Shown here: positions 45,902-54,975 of the stretch, in pieces | Numbering within the stretch: the stretch's first letter is position 1 | How the letters are laid out: every line of letters starts with the position of its first letter | NCBI GenBank assembly: GCA_963822175.1 | Contig: CAWGGJ010000010.1 | Span: 186,001 to 250,000, forward strand | DNA: 64,000 nt | Reading direction: 5' to 3' | Source of the DNA: FEB-25 sp963822175 | GTDB taxonomy: Bacteria > Chloroflexota > Anaerolineae > Anaerolineales > UBA4823 | Position numbers and translations under genes: made by a program | The notes under the pieces: model-generated | Databases searched by the model: none | Seen by the model: only the letters and a program-made list of their open reading frames with translations | What the model was told of the DNA's origin: nothing

Positions 45902-45941
45902 AAAATCTCCTATTGTTTACAATCGGGGATTTTGTTTTTAA
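45902..45941 (+). terminator. Hairpin terminator behind the tRNA-Pro fragment
   Basis: AAAATC-T-CC pairs with GG-GGATTTT (45902-45910 with 45925-45933) and ATTG with CAAT inside, followed by a T-rich tail. It probably once terminated the original tRNA-Pro transcript before the element separated them. The remaining bases to 46222 contain nothing I recognise. Confidence 0.65.
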
Positions 45942-46222
45942 TTACCTGATCCTGAAAATATACCAAGCTTATCTGCTTCCAACCATTCCTTGATGATAAA
46001 ATGAGTACTGCAGAGCACAGCTCGTTGGATAAAATTTTTTTATTGACCTTCCAGGCATATGTTTTGATCGCCGGGTGCGCATCCTGGTGCATATTCTGTT
46101 TGCACAGACGTGGAATATGAGTACCACAGTAAGCAGGCTTCTTTGTGCATTTTTAAAGATTCATCTTCATTTTCTTATTAAAGTTAGTTCTTCAAAACTA
46201 GCCAAATCAACTTTCATCTAAT

Positions 46223-48325
46223 ATGCCTGAAATCTCGCTTTCTGCATCACAATTAAACGTAATTCGCTCTCCAGCCAGTGGAAAAATATTCCTTGAAGGT
46301 CCTGCTGGAACCGGAAAATCAACCACTGGAATAGAGCGAATGTTGCATCTGATGAGTTCGGGTATCCCTGGCAGTTCGATTTTTGTGTTTGTTCCTCAAC
46401 GGACATTAGGCACACCTTACTTAAATGCAATGCATACTCCTGGAGTTGTGGCAGGAGGCATACCCACCATTTCTACAATTAGTGGTCTATCTCAGCGTAT
46501 GGTAGATTTATTTTGGCCTATTATTGCTGAAGAAGCAGGTTTTTCCACAGCAAAAACCCCGCCTTCCTTTCTTAACCTTGAGACTGCCCAATATTATATG
46601 GCTCATCTCGTTAGGCCATTAATTAATCAGGGATTATTTGGTTCAGTTACCATGGATCGGAATCGCATCTATAGTCAAATCATCGACAATCTCAATAAGG
46701 CAGCTGTTGTTGGATTTCCATATAGTGAGATCAGCGTGCGATTAAAGGCTGCCTGGTCAGGCGAGCCTGGTCAAGCGAGAGTTTATGAAGATGCTCAAAC
46801 TTGCGCCAATTTATTCCGAGAATTTTGTCTTTCGCATAACTTCTTAGATTTTTCCTTGCAGATTGAAGTGTTCAGGAAGCATCTATGGATTTCGGAAATC
46901 TGTCAAGAATATCTCACCAGCACTTATAAACATTTGATTATAGAGAATATTGAAGAAGATGTACCAGTAACCCATGACCTGATTACAGAGTGGTTGCCTC
47001 GGGCAGAATCAGTTTTAATAATCTATGATAGTGAGGCTGGTTATCGGCGATTTCTTGGTGCTGATCCTGTCGGGGGTTATAAGTTAAATGTACTGTGTTC
47101 GGATGTGGTTAATTTCACCGATTCTTATGTAACATCGATTGAAATTCAATCGCTTCAAACCCACTTAAAAAACTCTCTTGTCCATAAAGCCACGCCTTCA
47201 TCAAATATCGATCCCAGACCAGCATTATGCTTTGATACACATACCTATTATCCTCAAATGCTGGATTGGATTACAGACGAGATCCATTCATTGATCAAAA
47301 ACGATGGCGCTTCTCCGAAAAATATCGTTGTATTGGCACCATTCCTATCAGATTCTTTACGCTTTTCAATCACAAATCGGTTGGAGCTCAAGCAGGTCCC
47401 TGTAAAAACTCATCGCCCTTCGCGTAGCTTGCGTGATGAAACCGCCACAATATGCCTGCTAATATTGGCATCAATTGCTCATCCTCAATGGGGATTAGTT
47501 CCATCAAAATTTGATGTGGCTCATAGCCTAATGCAAGCAATTGATGGATTGGACTTGATACGTGCAAAAATCCTAACAGAAATCGTATACAGGACAAAAG
47601 ATGGAACTTCCAGGCTGTCATCTTTTGAAGAAATCGTACCTTCTGTCCAGGAACGTATTTCATATACACTCGGGGAAAAATATGATCATTTGCGACTTTG
47701 GATCGAGGAATACCAGCAATCTAGTTATGTTGACCTCGATTATTTTATAAGCATGCTCTTCGGTGAGGTTCTATCCCAGCCAGGGTATGGTTTTCACCTG
47801 GATTTTGATATGGGTCATGTTACTGCGAACCTGGTCGAATCTATCAGGCAATTCCGCAAGGTTGCCGGTGCTAATTTAGCTAAAGACGGAATTCCCTTGG
47901 GTAAGGAGTATATTAACATGGTCCATGACGGCCTGATTGCTGCCCAATATATACCCAGGTGGCAAACCCAGAAAGAAAATGCAGTCTATATAGCACCAGC
48001 ATATACTTTTTTAGTCAACAATTTCCCCGTCGATTACCAATTTTGGTTGGATATTGGTAATCGAAGCTGGGCGGAACGCTTGTATCAACCATTGACCCAT
48101 CCATATGTTTTGAGCCGTAACTGGAAAGATGAAAAGATCTGGACAGATATTGAAGAAGTGGAAACAAGTGACCAGGTGCTCCGTGCGTTGGTTATAGGAT
48201 TACTGAAACGCTGTCGGAAAAGAATATTCCTTGGTCTAAGCGTATACAATGAACAGGGATACGAGCAACGTGGACCACTCTTGCAAGCATTCCATCGAAT
48301 CTTGATGTCATTGAATACCGGGTGA
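46223..48325 (+). CDS. AddB-like helicase relative (motif I only, no nuclease domain)
   Basis: 700-residue protein resembling the AddB/RexB subunit of helicase-nucleases. The Walker A GPAGTGKST is at residues 26-34; the Walker B position, after HLIIEN, reads IEEDVP rather than a helicase DExQ, as in AddB, which keeps ATP binding but is not a full helicase. Unlike AddB (about 1,150 residues) it lacks the C-terminal Fe-S nuclease domain; that activity is encoded two genes downstream. It is the first gene of a four-gene unit, beginning 329 bases past the tRNA-Pro fragment, with no obvious ribosome binding site. A role in recognising recombination hotspots or holding the ends is inferred from AddB. 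Confidence 0.75.
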   Translation: MPEISLSASQLNVIRSPASGKIFLEGPAGTGKSTTGIERMLHLMSSGIPGSSIFVFVPQRTLGTPYLNAMHTPGVVAGGIPTISTISGLSQRMVDLFWPIIAEEAGFSTAKTPPSFLNLETAQYYMAHLVRPLINQGLFGSVTMDRNRIYSQIIDNLNKAAVVGFPYSEISVRLKAAWSGEPGQARVYEDAQTCANLFREFCLSHNFLDFSLQIEVFRKHLWISEICQEYLTSTYKHLIIENIEEDVPVTHDLITEWLPRAESVLIIYDSEAGYRRFLGADPVGGYKLNVLCSDVVNFTDSYVTSIEIQSLQTHLKNSLVHKATPSSNIDPRPALCFDTHTYYPQMLDWITDEIHSLIKNDGASPKNIVVLAPFLSDSLRFSITNRLELKQVPVKTHRPSRSLRDETATICLLILASIAHPQWGLVPSKFDVAHSLMQAIDGLDLIRAKILTEIVYRTKDGTSRLSSFEEIVPSVQERISYTLGEKYDHLRLWIEEYQQSSYVDLDYFISMLFGEVLSQPGYGFHLDFDMGHVTANLVESIRQFRKVAGANLAKDGIPLGKEYINMVHDGLIAAQYIPRWQTQKENAVYIAPAYTFLVNNFPVDYQFWLDIGNRSWAERLYQPLTHPYVLSRNWKDEKIWTDIEEVETSDQVLRALVIGLLKRCRKRIFLGLSVYNEQGYEQRGPLLQAFHRILMSLNTG

Positions 48326-48335
48326 ATAACAGATC

Positions 48336-50585
48336 ATGATATTTAAACTCCGCCCAAAACAACAGGAGATACTGGCCTACAAACAAGGCAGACTGGGTAT
48401 TTCGGCAGTTCCAGGAAGCGGAAAAACCTGGACATTATCCTTCCTCGCTTCTGATTTATTAAAACGTGGAATTTTACTAGAAGATCAAGAGATCCTGATT
48501 GTCACATTAATTAATTCTGCTGTTGATAATTTTTATAACCGTATTAGCTCGTTTGTTGAAGCGAAGGGGCTTATCCCAAATATCGGCTACAGGGTGCGCA
48601 CACTTCATGGTTTGGCACACGATATTGTTCGCGAGCGCCCAGAGTTGTTAGGATTGGATTCGAATTTTCAAATAATCGATGAAAGAGAATCGGAATCAAT
48701 TCGAGCTGGGGTGGCTCAAGCGTGGTTAAAAAGCCATCCTGATGACCTGGACAAATACCTTGATCCCCTCCTGGAGACCAATAAGAGGGACTGGGTACGA
48801 AGAGAACAAATACCTGGTCTTATAAAAGATGTCGCTCTTAGCTTTATTCGCTTTGCTAAAGACCACCGTTACACACCAGAACGACTCAGGGAGCTCATCT
48901 ATTCACAACCGATTCCACTACCATTAGCCGAAATGGGATTGGAATTGTATATGAACTATCAGAACGCACTAATTTATCGAGGAGCAGTGGATTTTGATGA
49001 TCTCATCCGGTTGGCATTGTCAGCCCTGGAATGGGACGCGGCTCTCCTTGAACGTCTCCGGCATCGTTGGCCATATATATTGGAAGATGAAGCCCAGGAT
49101 AGCAGTTTGCTACAAGAGCAAATCTTAAATTTAATTTCAGGTGATCATGGTAATTGGGTGAGGGTTGGCGATCCAAACCAGGCTATTTACGAAACCTTCA
49201 CTACAGCTAATCCAGAGTATCTACGGAATTTTTTAACTCAACCGGATGTTACACAAAAGGAGCTACCCAATTCAGGGCGATCAACTATCGGATTAATCAA
49301 CCTGGCCAACCATTTAGTACTTTGGAGCCATGCTGAACACCCCACAGAAGGTTTACGCAATGCTTTACAAACCTCACCATTGATCGAGCCAACCGCAGCA
49401 GACGATCCTCAACCAAACCCTTCCGATGAAGAAACATACATCCATGTTTCATTACAAAAATTTACACCTGTAGAGGAGATTCGTGCTGTAGCAGATAGTA
49501 TTGAGAAATGGCTTCCAGATAACCAGGATTCCACCATTGCTGTACTGACTCCACGCAATCAACGCGCTTTTGAATTGGTTGACGAGTTACGAAAGCGTAA
49601 TCTCCCATATCATGATGACTTTTTACGCAGCTCAAGTACCACTCGATTCTCTGCCGGCAGCCTGGGCCATATCCTACGTTACCTAGCAGAGCCACAATCT
49701 TCCAATAAACTGTCAATGGTGTATAAGGTCTGGAAACGGGATAGTCGTCAAATTGAGGATGAAAAAGCCAAAGTTGAGCACGTTGCTGAGTTGTTACATA
49801 AAATTAATAATATAGAGGAGTTCATTTGGCCAGCTAATGGAAATGATTGGCTAATGAATACCGACCTGTCTAATTTTCCTCCGGACACATACGGAAATCT
49901 TTACGATTTTCGCCAGCTGGTTCGCAAGTGGCAACGCTTGGTTCTATTGCCAATCGACCAGATTGTACTTACTCTAGCCCAAGACTTGCTATCAGAACCT
50001 GATGAGTTGGCAATAGCACATAAATTATCAGTACTATTAGGAAGAGCACAGGCAGCTCATATTGACTGGAGACTTAATCAGCTTTCTGATGAATTGGTTG
50101 TCATTGCTAAAAATGAACGGCGCTTCCTGGGATTCAGTGACAGTGACACGGGATTTGAGCCTGAAAAATACAAGGGTAAGGTTATAGTTTCTACCATTCA
50201 TAAGGCAAAAGGCTTGGAATGGGATAGGGTATATCTTCTATCTGTAAACAATTATGATTTCCCTTCGGGTATACATGGTGACACATATATTTCAGAGAAA
50301 TGGTTTATCAGAGATAACTTAAACATCGAAGCTGAAGCTCTTGCCCAGCTGGATGCATTGATCTCAACGAATGATCATCAATGGTATCAGGAAGGAACTC
50401 CTTCTATGCAAGCTAGACTTGATTATGCCAGGGAAAGATTACGGCTTTTATATGTAGGAATCACCCGGGCGAAAAAAGAGCTGATCATCACCTGGAATAA
50501 CGGGCGTAAAGGTGCATCCAGGCAAGCTATCCCCATTGTTGAGCTCCACTCCTATCTTGAAAAACAGAGTGAGATTACCCAATGA
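48336..50585 (+). CDS. UvrD/PcrA-type (AddA-like) DNA helicase without nuclease domain
   Basis: 749-residue superfamily 1A helicase. Motifs are complete: I AVPGSGKT (residues 24-31), II EDEAQD, III VGDPNQAIYETF, V STIHKAKGLEW and VI LLYVGITRAKKEL. Length matches UvrD or PcrA rather than AddA (about 1,200), so no nuclease domain is attached. It begins 10 bases after the AddB-like gene, and its stop overlaps the nuclease start by four bases (ATGA), implying coupled synthesis. It is probably the motor of a three-part end-resection complex. Confidence 0.88.
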   Translation: MIFKLRPKQQEILAYKQGRLGISAVPGSGKTWTLSFLASDLLKRGILLEDQEILIVTLINSAVDNFYNRISSFVEAKGLIPNIGYRVRTLHGLAHDIVRERPELLGLDSNFQIIDERESESIRAGVAQAWLKSHPDDLDKYLDPLLETNKRDWVRREQIPGLIKDVALSFIRFAKDHRYTPERLRELIYSQPIPLPLAEMGLELYMNYQNALIYRGAVDFDDLIRLALSALEWDAALLERLRHRWPYILEDEAQDSSLLQEQILNLISGDHGNWVRVGDPNQAIYETFTTANPEYLRNFLTQPDVTQKELPNSGRSTIGLINLANHLVLWSHAEHPTEGLRNALQTSPLIEPTAADDPQPNPSDEETYIHVSLQKFTPVEEIRAVADSIEKWLPDNQDSTIAVLTPRNQRAFELVDELRKRNLPYHDDFLRSSSTTRFSAGSLGHILRYLAEPQSSNKLSMVYKVWKRDSRQIEDEKAKVEHVAELLHKINNIEEFIWPANGNDWLMNTDLSNFPPDTYGNLYDFRQLVRKWQRLVLLPIDQIVLTLAQDLLSEPDELAIAHKLSVLLGRAQAAHIDWRLNQLSDELVVIAKNERRFLGFSDSDTGFEPEKYKGKVIVSTIHKAKGLEWDRVYLLSVNNYDFPSGIHGDTYISEKWFIRDNLNIEAEALAQLDALISTNDHQWYQEGTPSMQARLDYARERLRLLYVGITRAKKELIITWNNGRKGASRQAIPIVELHSYLEKQSEITQ

Positions 50586-51436
50586 CAATCCCAGATGATT
50601 TTCTCTTCAGCCAGGGTAACCTGCAGGATTATATCGATTGCCAGCGTAGATTCCAACTACGGTATATGCTGCGCCAAGCATGGCCTGCCGTGGAGGCAGA
50701 ACCATTCCTGGAATTTGAACAAAAGATGGAGCAAGGGGCGCGATTTCACATACTTGTCCGCCAGCACCTATCAGGTATTTCAGAATCACGGATTGAAAGT
50801 ACGCTGGGGGACGATTGGGTCATTAATAATTGGTGGGTGAATTTCAAGCATTCCTATAATGATGGATTCCTAAAAGAAATTTTGGAGAGTGGTCGGCATT
50901 TTGAAGAGATAACACTATCTGCACCGATCAATAAATTCCGAATAGTCGCAAAATACGATCTGTTGGTAATTCAACCTGGTGGGAAGTTGACCATCGTAGA
51001 TTGGAAAACATCACAAACCCGCCCAAAGCGTAAATGGCTGGCAGATCGATTGCAATCTCATGTCTACCCGTATGTACTTGCCAGTAGTGCCAGCTCATTA
51101 ACAAATAGGCAGCATCCGGATCCTGTTGATATTGAGATGATCTATTGGTTCAGCAATCAACCTGACCAGCCGGAAAGATTTCACTACGATATCAAGTTAT
51201 ATGAAAATGACACGAGATACCTTGAGAATCTTGTAATGGCAATAGATCAAAAACCTGAAGCAGTGTTTCCCCTCACACCGGATATTAAGCGATGCGATTT
51301 CTGCACATACCGATCGCTATGTAACCGTGGAGTAAAACCTGGAGAATGGCACCAGTTGGAAGAATGGCAGGAAGAGGAGAATTCTGCTGAGAATTTCTCG
51401 ATAGATTACGATCAAATTGGAGAAATTGAATTCTAA
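50582..51436 (+). CDS. Stand-alone RecB-family Fe-S nuclease (PD-(D/E)XK)
   Basis: 284-residue nuclease of the RecB/Cas4/AddB-C-terminal family. Active-site elements in order are an upstream histidine (GARFHILV), Asp in AKYDLLV, DWK in TIVDWKTS, and a Q-x3-Y (QSHVYPY). Four cysteines C20, C238, C241 and C247 (C-x217-C-x2-C-x5-C) match the split 4Fe-4S arrangement of AddB, Cas4 and Dna2. It overlaps the helicase gene upstream and runs up to recJ downstream, so it most likely supplies the nuclease missing from the two helicase-like subunits. There are no CRISPR repeats or cas genes nearby, arguing against Cas4. Confidence 0.85.
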   Translation: MTIPDDFLFSQGNLQDYIDCQRRFQLRYMLRQAWPAVEAEPFLEFEQKMEQGARFHILVRQHLSGISESRIESTLGDDWVINNWWVNFKHSYNDGFLKEILESGRHFEEITLSAPINKFRIVAKYDLLVIQPGGKLTIVDWKTSQTRPKRKWLADRLQSHVYPYVLASSASSLTNRQHPDPVDIEMIYWFSNQPDQPERFHYDIKLYENDTRYLENLVMAIDQKPEAVFPLTPDIKRCDFCTYRSLCNRGVKPGEWHQLEEWQEEENSAENFSIDYDQIGEIEF

Positions 51437-51440
51437 AGGT

Positions 51441-53753
51441 ATGCAAAGATCCTGGTTAGAGCCAAGTGATATTTCTATCCCAAATGATTTCCTTCGGATT
51501 ATTGGAGGAAATCAATTAGTAAGCCGGGCACTCTTCAAGCAAGGTATATGTAATTTGGATTCAGCCAGAGGATTTTTATTCCCTGATGAGTATCATCCGA
51601 CTCCTGCTTCGGAATTGCCGGGTTTGGAAAAAGCAGCCAAATTCCTGCTTAATGCAATAAATGAAAAAAAGAAAATAGGGGTGTGGGGAGATTTTGATGT
51701 CGATGGACAAACAGCAACAACAGTTTTAGTCTCTGCAATACGGGAAATGGGCGGTAATGTAGCCTTTCATATCCCGGTTCGGGAAACTGAATCCCACGGC
51801 ATCAGTATTCCAGCTTTACAGGAATTTATTCAACAAAAGATAGAGTTGATTCTTACCTGTGATACTGGAATTTCTTCCAATGAGGCAATTGAATTTGCCC
51901 ATAGTCATGGAATCCCTGTAATTGTGACCGACCATCATGATCTGCCAGAGACATTGCCTGAAGCTCTGGCAATCATAAACCCAAAAATGTTGCCAGTTGA
52001 TCATCCATTGAGTTATCTTCCAGGGGTAGGTGTGGCATATAAATTAATTGAACATTTATTTATCCTCATCGGAGAGATCGAAAAATCAGAAAAATATCTC
52101 GACCTGGTTGCATTGGGTATCGTTGCCGACATTGCCCTACTTAAAGCTGATACACGCTTCCTTCTGCAGCGAGGACTTGAGGTTTTGCGTTCCAGCAAGA
52201 GAGTTGGATTACTAGCAATCCTGGAATTGGCTGAAGTAAATCAAACCAACCTTACAGAAGAGCATATTTCTTTTTTCCTGGCACCTCGATTGAATGCACT
52301 CGGACGCCTGGATGATGCTAACCGGATCGTGGATCTGCTCACCACAACTGACAGGGATCATGCGAGGATACTTGCATTGGAAATTGAGGGGATGAACGCA
52401 CAAAGGAAATTACTCAGTGACCAGGTGTTCCAGGCGAGCCTGGCACAGATAAGCAAAGATCCCTTTTTGCTGGATTACCCTGTGTTGGTACTCTCCCATC
52501 CTAACTGGCCAGCAGGTGTAATTGGGATAGTCGCGTCACGATTAGTGGAGCAATTTCATCGCCCAGTAATATTATTTTCTGTACCCCCTGGAGAAGTTGG
52601 GCGAGGTTCTGCGCGGTCCATAGAAACAGTCAACATTACCTCGGCGATTAAAGAAAATCAAAAATTATTGAAGGGTTTCGGTGGTCATCCGATGGCAGCA
52701 GGATTGGCAATAGACCAAGACCTCATCCCAAAATTTCGGACAGCCATCTCAAATACCGTTCAAGCTTTAGGGTATGGGATCCAGAAGGAAAGAATTCTAC
52801 AAATAGACGGATACTTGACTTTGTCAGAATTATCCTTGGAGCTGGTTGAAGATTTGGAACGCTTGGCTCCCTTCGGAGCTGGTAACCCACCACTGGTTTT
52901 AGGTACGCGCAATCTTATCCTGACAGGTTACGCAGCAGTGGGACGGAATGCTGAACATTTACAGTTAACTATTGAAGATGAGCTTGGTTATTCTCAACGC
53001 TCCATATGGTGGCAGGGTGCAGGATTAACCTTACCAGAAGCGAGCTTCGATCTCGCATACTCAGTCCGCGCCAGTACCTACCGTGGACAAAAAGGGGTCC
53101 AGATCGAATGGCTGGATTACAGGTTAGTCACCTCACAATCCAATTCAATATCAACAAAAAAACGCCCCATAGAGGTGATTGATTTCCGGAAAGAATCTGA
53201 ACCTTTATCCATACTTAATCAGATACTGGAAAAAGAACAACCCCTGATCTGGTGTGAAGCGAATTTACATCAAAATATTAAGTGTGTGGATCGCTATTCA
53301 GTTTTTCAAACAGACCTATTAGCCATCCTAACTATTCCACCAGGTGCAAATGAATTGCAGGACGTATTAACCAAAGTTAAGCCAGGCAGGGTATATTTAT
53401 TTGGCATTGATCCAAAAATGGATGAACCGGAAATTTTCTTAAAACGATTATTAGGCTTATTGAAATTCAAGATAAAAACATCAGATGGTGTCGTAACTTT
53501 CTCCTCCTTGGCAATATCAACGGCTCAAAGGCTCTCTGTTGTAAATGCTGGAATTGATTGGTTGGAAGCTCATGGTCAAATTAAAATTGTTTCCAGGGAC
53601 AATGAAAAAATAATTGTTCAACAATCTGGTGATAAAGATATCATTAATCCCAGTGACAGTGCCAAGATTCTCCACTCAGCCTTGGCTGAAAGTGCAGCAT
53701 TTCGTCGATATTATATAAAAGCGGATAAAGATCATTTAATAAACCATGAATAA
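51441..53753 (+). CDS. recJ: Single-stranded-DNA-specific exonuclease RecJ
   Basis: 770-residue DHH-superfamily 5'-3' exonuclease. Catalytic motifs include GDFDVDGQTATT (DxDxD type), CDTGISS, VTDHHDLP (DHH) and the DHHA1-type GGHPMAAGLAI; an OB domain follows, and the last 200 residues are a less conserved extension. RecJ resects 5' ends for RecA loading and repair. The ATG at 51441 lies five bases past the nuclease stop; a TTG at 51417 inside that gene is possible. Its linkage to the three preceding genes points to a shared end-resection function. Confidence 0.93.
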   Translation: MQRSWLEPSDISIPNDFLRIIGGNQLVSRALFKQGICNLDSARGFLFPDEYHPTPASELPGLEKAAKFLLNAINEKKKIGVWGDFDVDGQTATTVLVSAIREMGGNVAFHIPVRETESHGISIPALQEFIQQKIELILTCDTGISSNEAIEFAHSHGIPVIVTDHHDLPETLPEALAIINPKMLPVDHPLSYLPGVGVAYKLIEHLFILIGEIEKSEKYLDLVALGIVADIALLKADTRFLLQRGLEVLRSSKRVGLLAILELAEVNQTNLTEEHISFFLAPRLNALGRLDDANRIVDLLTTTDRDHARILALEIEGMNAQRKLLSDQVFQASLAQISKDPFLLDYPVLVLSHPNWPAGVIGIVASRLVEQFHRPVILFSVPPGEVGRGSARSIETVNITSAIKENQKLLKGFGGHPMAAGLAIDQDLIPKFRTAISNTVQALGYGIQKERILQIDGYLTLSELSLELVEDLERLAPFGAGNPPLVLGTRNLILTGYAAVGRNAEHLQLTIEDELGYSQRSIWWQGAGLTLPEASFDLAYSVRASTYRGQKGVQIEWLDYRLVTSQSNSISTKKRPIEVIDFRKESEPLSILNQILEKEQPLIWCEANLHQNIKCVDRYSVFQTDLLAILTIPPGANELQDVLTKVKPGRVYLFGIDPKMDEPEIFLKRLLGLLKFKIKTSDGVVTFSSLAISTAQRLSVVNAGIDWLEAHGQIKIVSRDNEKIIVQQSGDKDIINPSDSAKILHSALAESAAFRRYYIKADKDHLINHE

Positions 53754-53832
53754 GCATCATACTCAATGAGATTAATAAGCATTCATGTAAACATACTTGC
53801 TTTCATTGCATTGTTTTATTAAAATTACCGCT

Positions 53833-54885
53833 ATGCAGAACCTCATTAATAGGAAAGACTTTCTCAAGCTCGGTGCTTTAGCACTAACTGCGTTGGCAGC
53901 CAATCCATTTCCACCCTCTTCCGATGATTCATCCCTTCCAAGCGGTGAAATCGGTCGGGTAACCAGGGATACAGTCAGCGTGTTTAAAGAACCCACCTGG
54001 CCTGAAGGGGAAACAATTGATTACTTACGTAATGACACATTATTGAATTTATATTATTCATTGACCCCACCGGATGGACCACCCTATAACCCTATCTGGT
54101 ACCGTGTTTGGGAGGGGTATGTCCACAGTGGATATATCCAAAAAGTAAAGTTTAGATATAACACACCTGTTGATACACTCCCAAAAACTGGTCAGTTGTG
54201 CGAAGTGACTTTACCTTATACCCAGATTTATCAATATAGCATATCTGCAGGTTGGCAGAGACGAAGTCGTTTATACTACCAATCCACCCATTGGGGAGTT
54301 GGGGTTGATGAAGGACCTGACGGTGCTCCATGGTATCGGCTGTATGATGAACTGCGTGAAGATCAATATCACGTTCCTGCTAGTCATATGCGCATCATTC
54401 CAGATGAGGAAATAACACCCATCTCACCTGATGTCCCTGCCAATGAAAAACACATTGAGGTCTCGATCCACGAGCAGACCCTGACGGCTTATGAAGGGGA
54501 TCAGATCGTTTTTTCTACAAATATCTCCTCGGGAGTTAATGCACGACCGGATCCAAACGGTTTACCCTGGGATACACCTCGCGGTAGACACAATATCCAC
54601 TCCAAAATGCCATCCAAACATATGGGAGATGGAGATCTTGTTGCAGATGGTTCTGATTTACCGGGTGTTCCATGGACATGTTTCTTCACCATCCACGGAC
54701 ATGCTTTCCATGGCACCTATTGGCACGACAATTTTGGTATCCAGATGAGCCATGGTTGTATTAACATGCGGACTGATGAAGCTAAATGGTTGTTCCGCTG
54801 GACAACCCCGATTTTTCAAACACTCATTGAAAACCATCAAGATTGGGAACAGCGGGGAATGGGTACAGTTGTGATCATCACATGA
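53833..54885 (+). CDS. L,D-transpeptidase (YkuD) with Tat-like signal
   Basis: 350-residue exported L,D-transpeptidase. The N-terminus has RKDFLKLGALALTALAA, a Tat-like motif (RK in place of RR) and hydrophobic core; tatC is present at the start of the window. Two SH3-like stretches precede the YkuD domain, whose catalytic residues are in HGHAFHGTYWH and SHGCINMR. It makes 3-3 peptidoglycan crosslinks or attaches proteins to the wall. The start at 53833 is preferred to 53797 because it gives a normal signal peptide. About 80 bases of gap upstream, and it is probably monocistronic. Confidence 0.88.
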   Translation: MQNLINRKDFLKLGALALTALAANPFPPSSDDSSLPSGEIGRVTRDTVSVFKEPTWPEGETIDYLRNDTLLNLYYSLTPPDGPPYNPIWYRVWEGYVHSGYIQKVKFRYNTPVDTLPKTGQLCEVTLPYTQIYQYSISAGWQRRSRLYYQSTHWGVGVDEGPDGAPWYRLYDELREDQYHVPASHMRIIPDEEITPISPDVPANEKHIEVSIHEQTLTAYEGDQIVFSTNISSGVNARPDPNGLPWDTPRGRHNIHSKMPSKHMGDGDLVADGSDLPGVPWTCFFTIHGHAFHGTYWHDNFGIQMSHGCINMRTDEAKWLFRWTTPIFQTLIENHQDWEQRGMGTVVIIT

Positions 54886-54975
54886 TAGGTATCAATCCAT
54901 GGATAATCATCATAAGTTAATTTATGGTCACGCGAGTAGCGAGGAAATCATTATTAACAAAATGAGGCAAGGCTG

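Noticed and set aside
45677..45949. 90-codon plus-strand open frame over the tRNA-Pro fragment
   Set aside because: It reads through the tRNA duplicate and a terminator, so it is not a credible gene.
50582..51436. Nuclease as Cas4 of a CRISPR system
   Set aside because: No repeats with regular spacers and no other cas genes are seen; overlap with the helicase gene favours an AddAB-like role.
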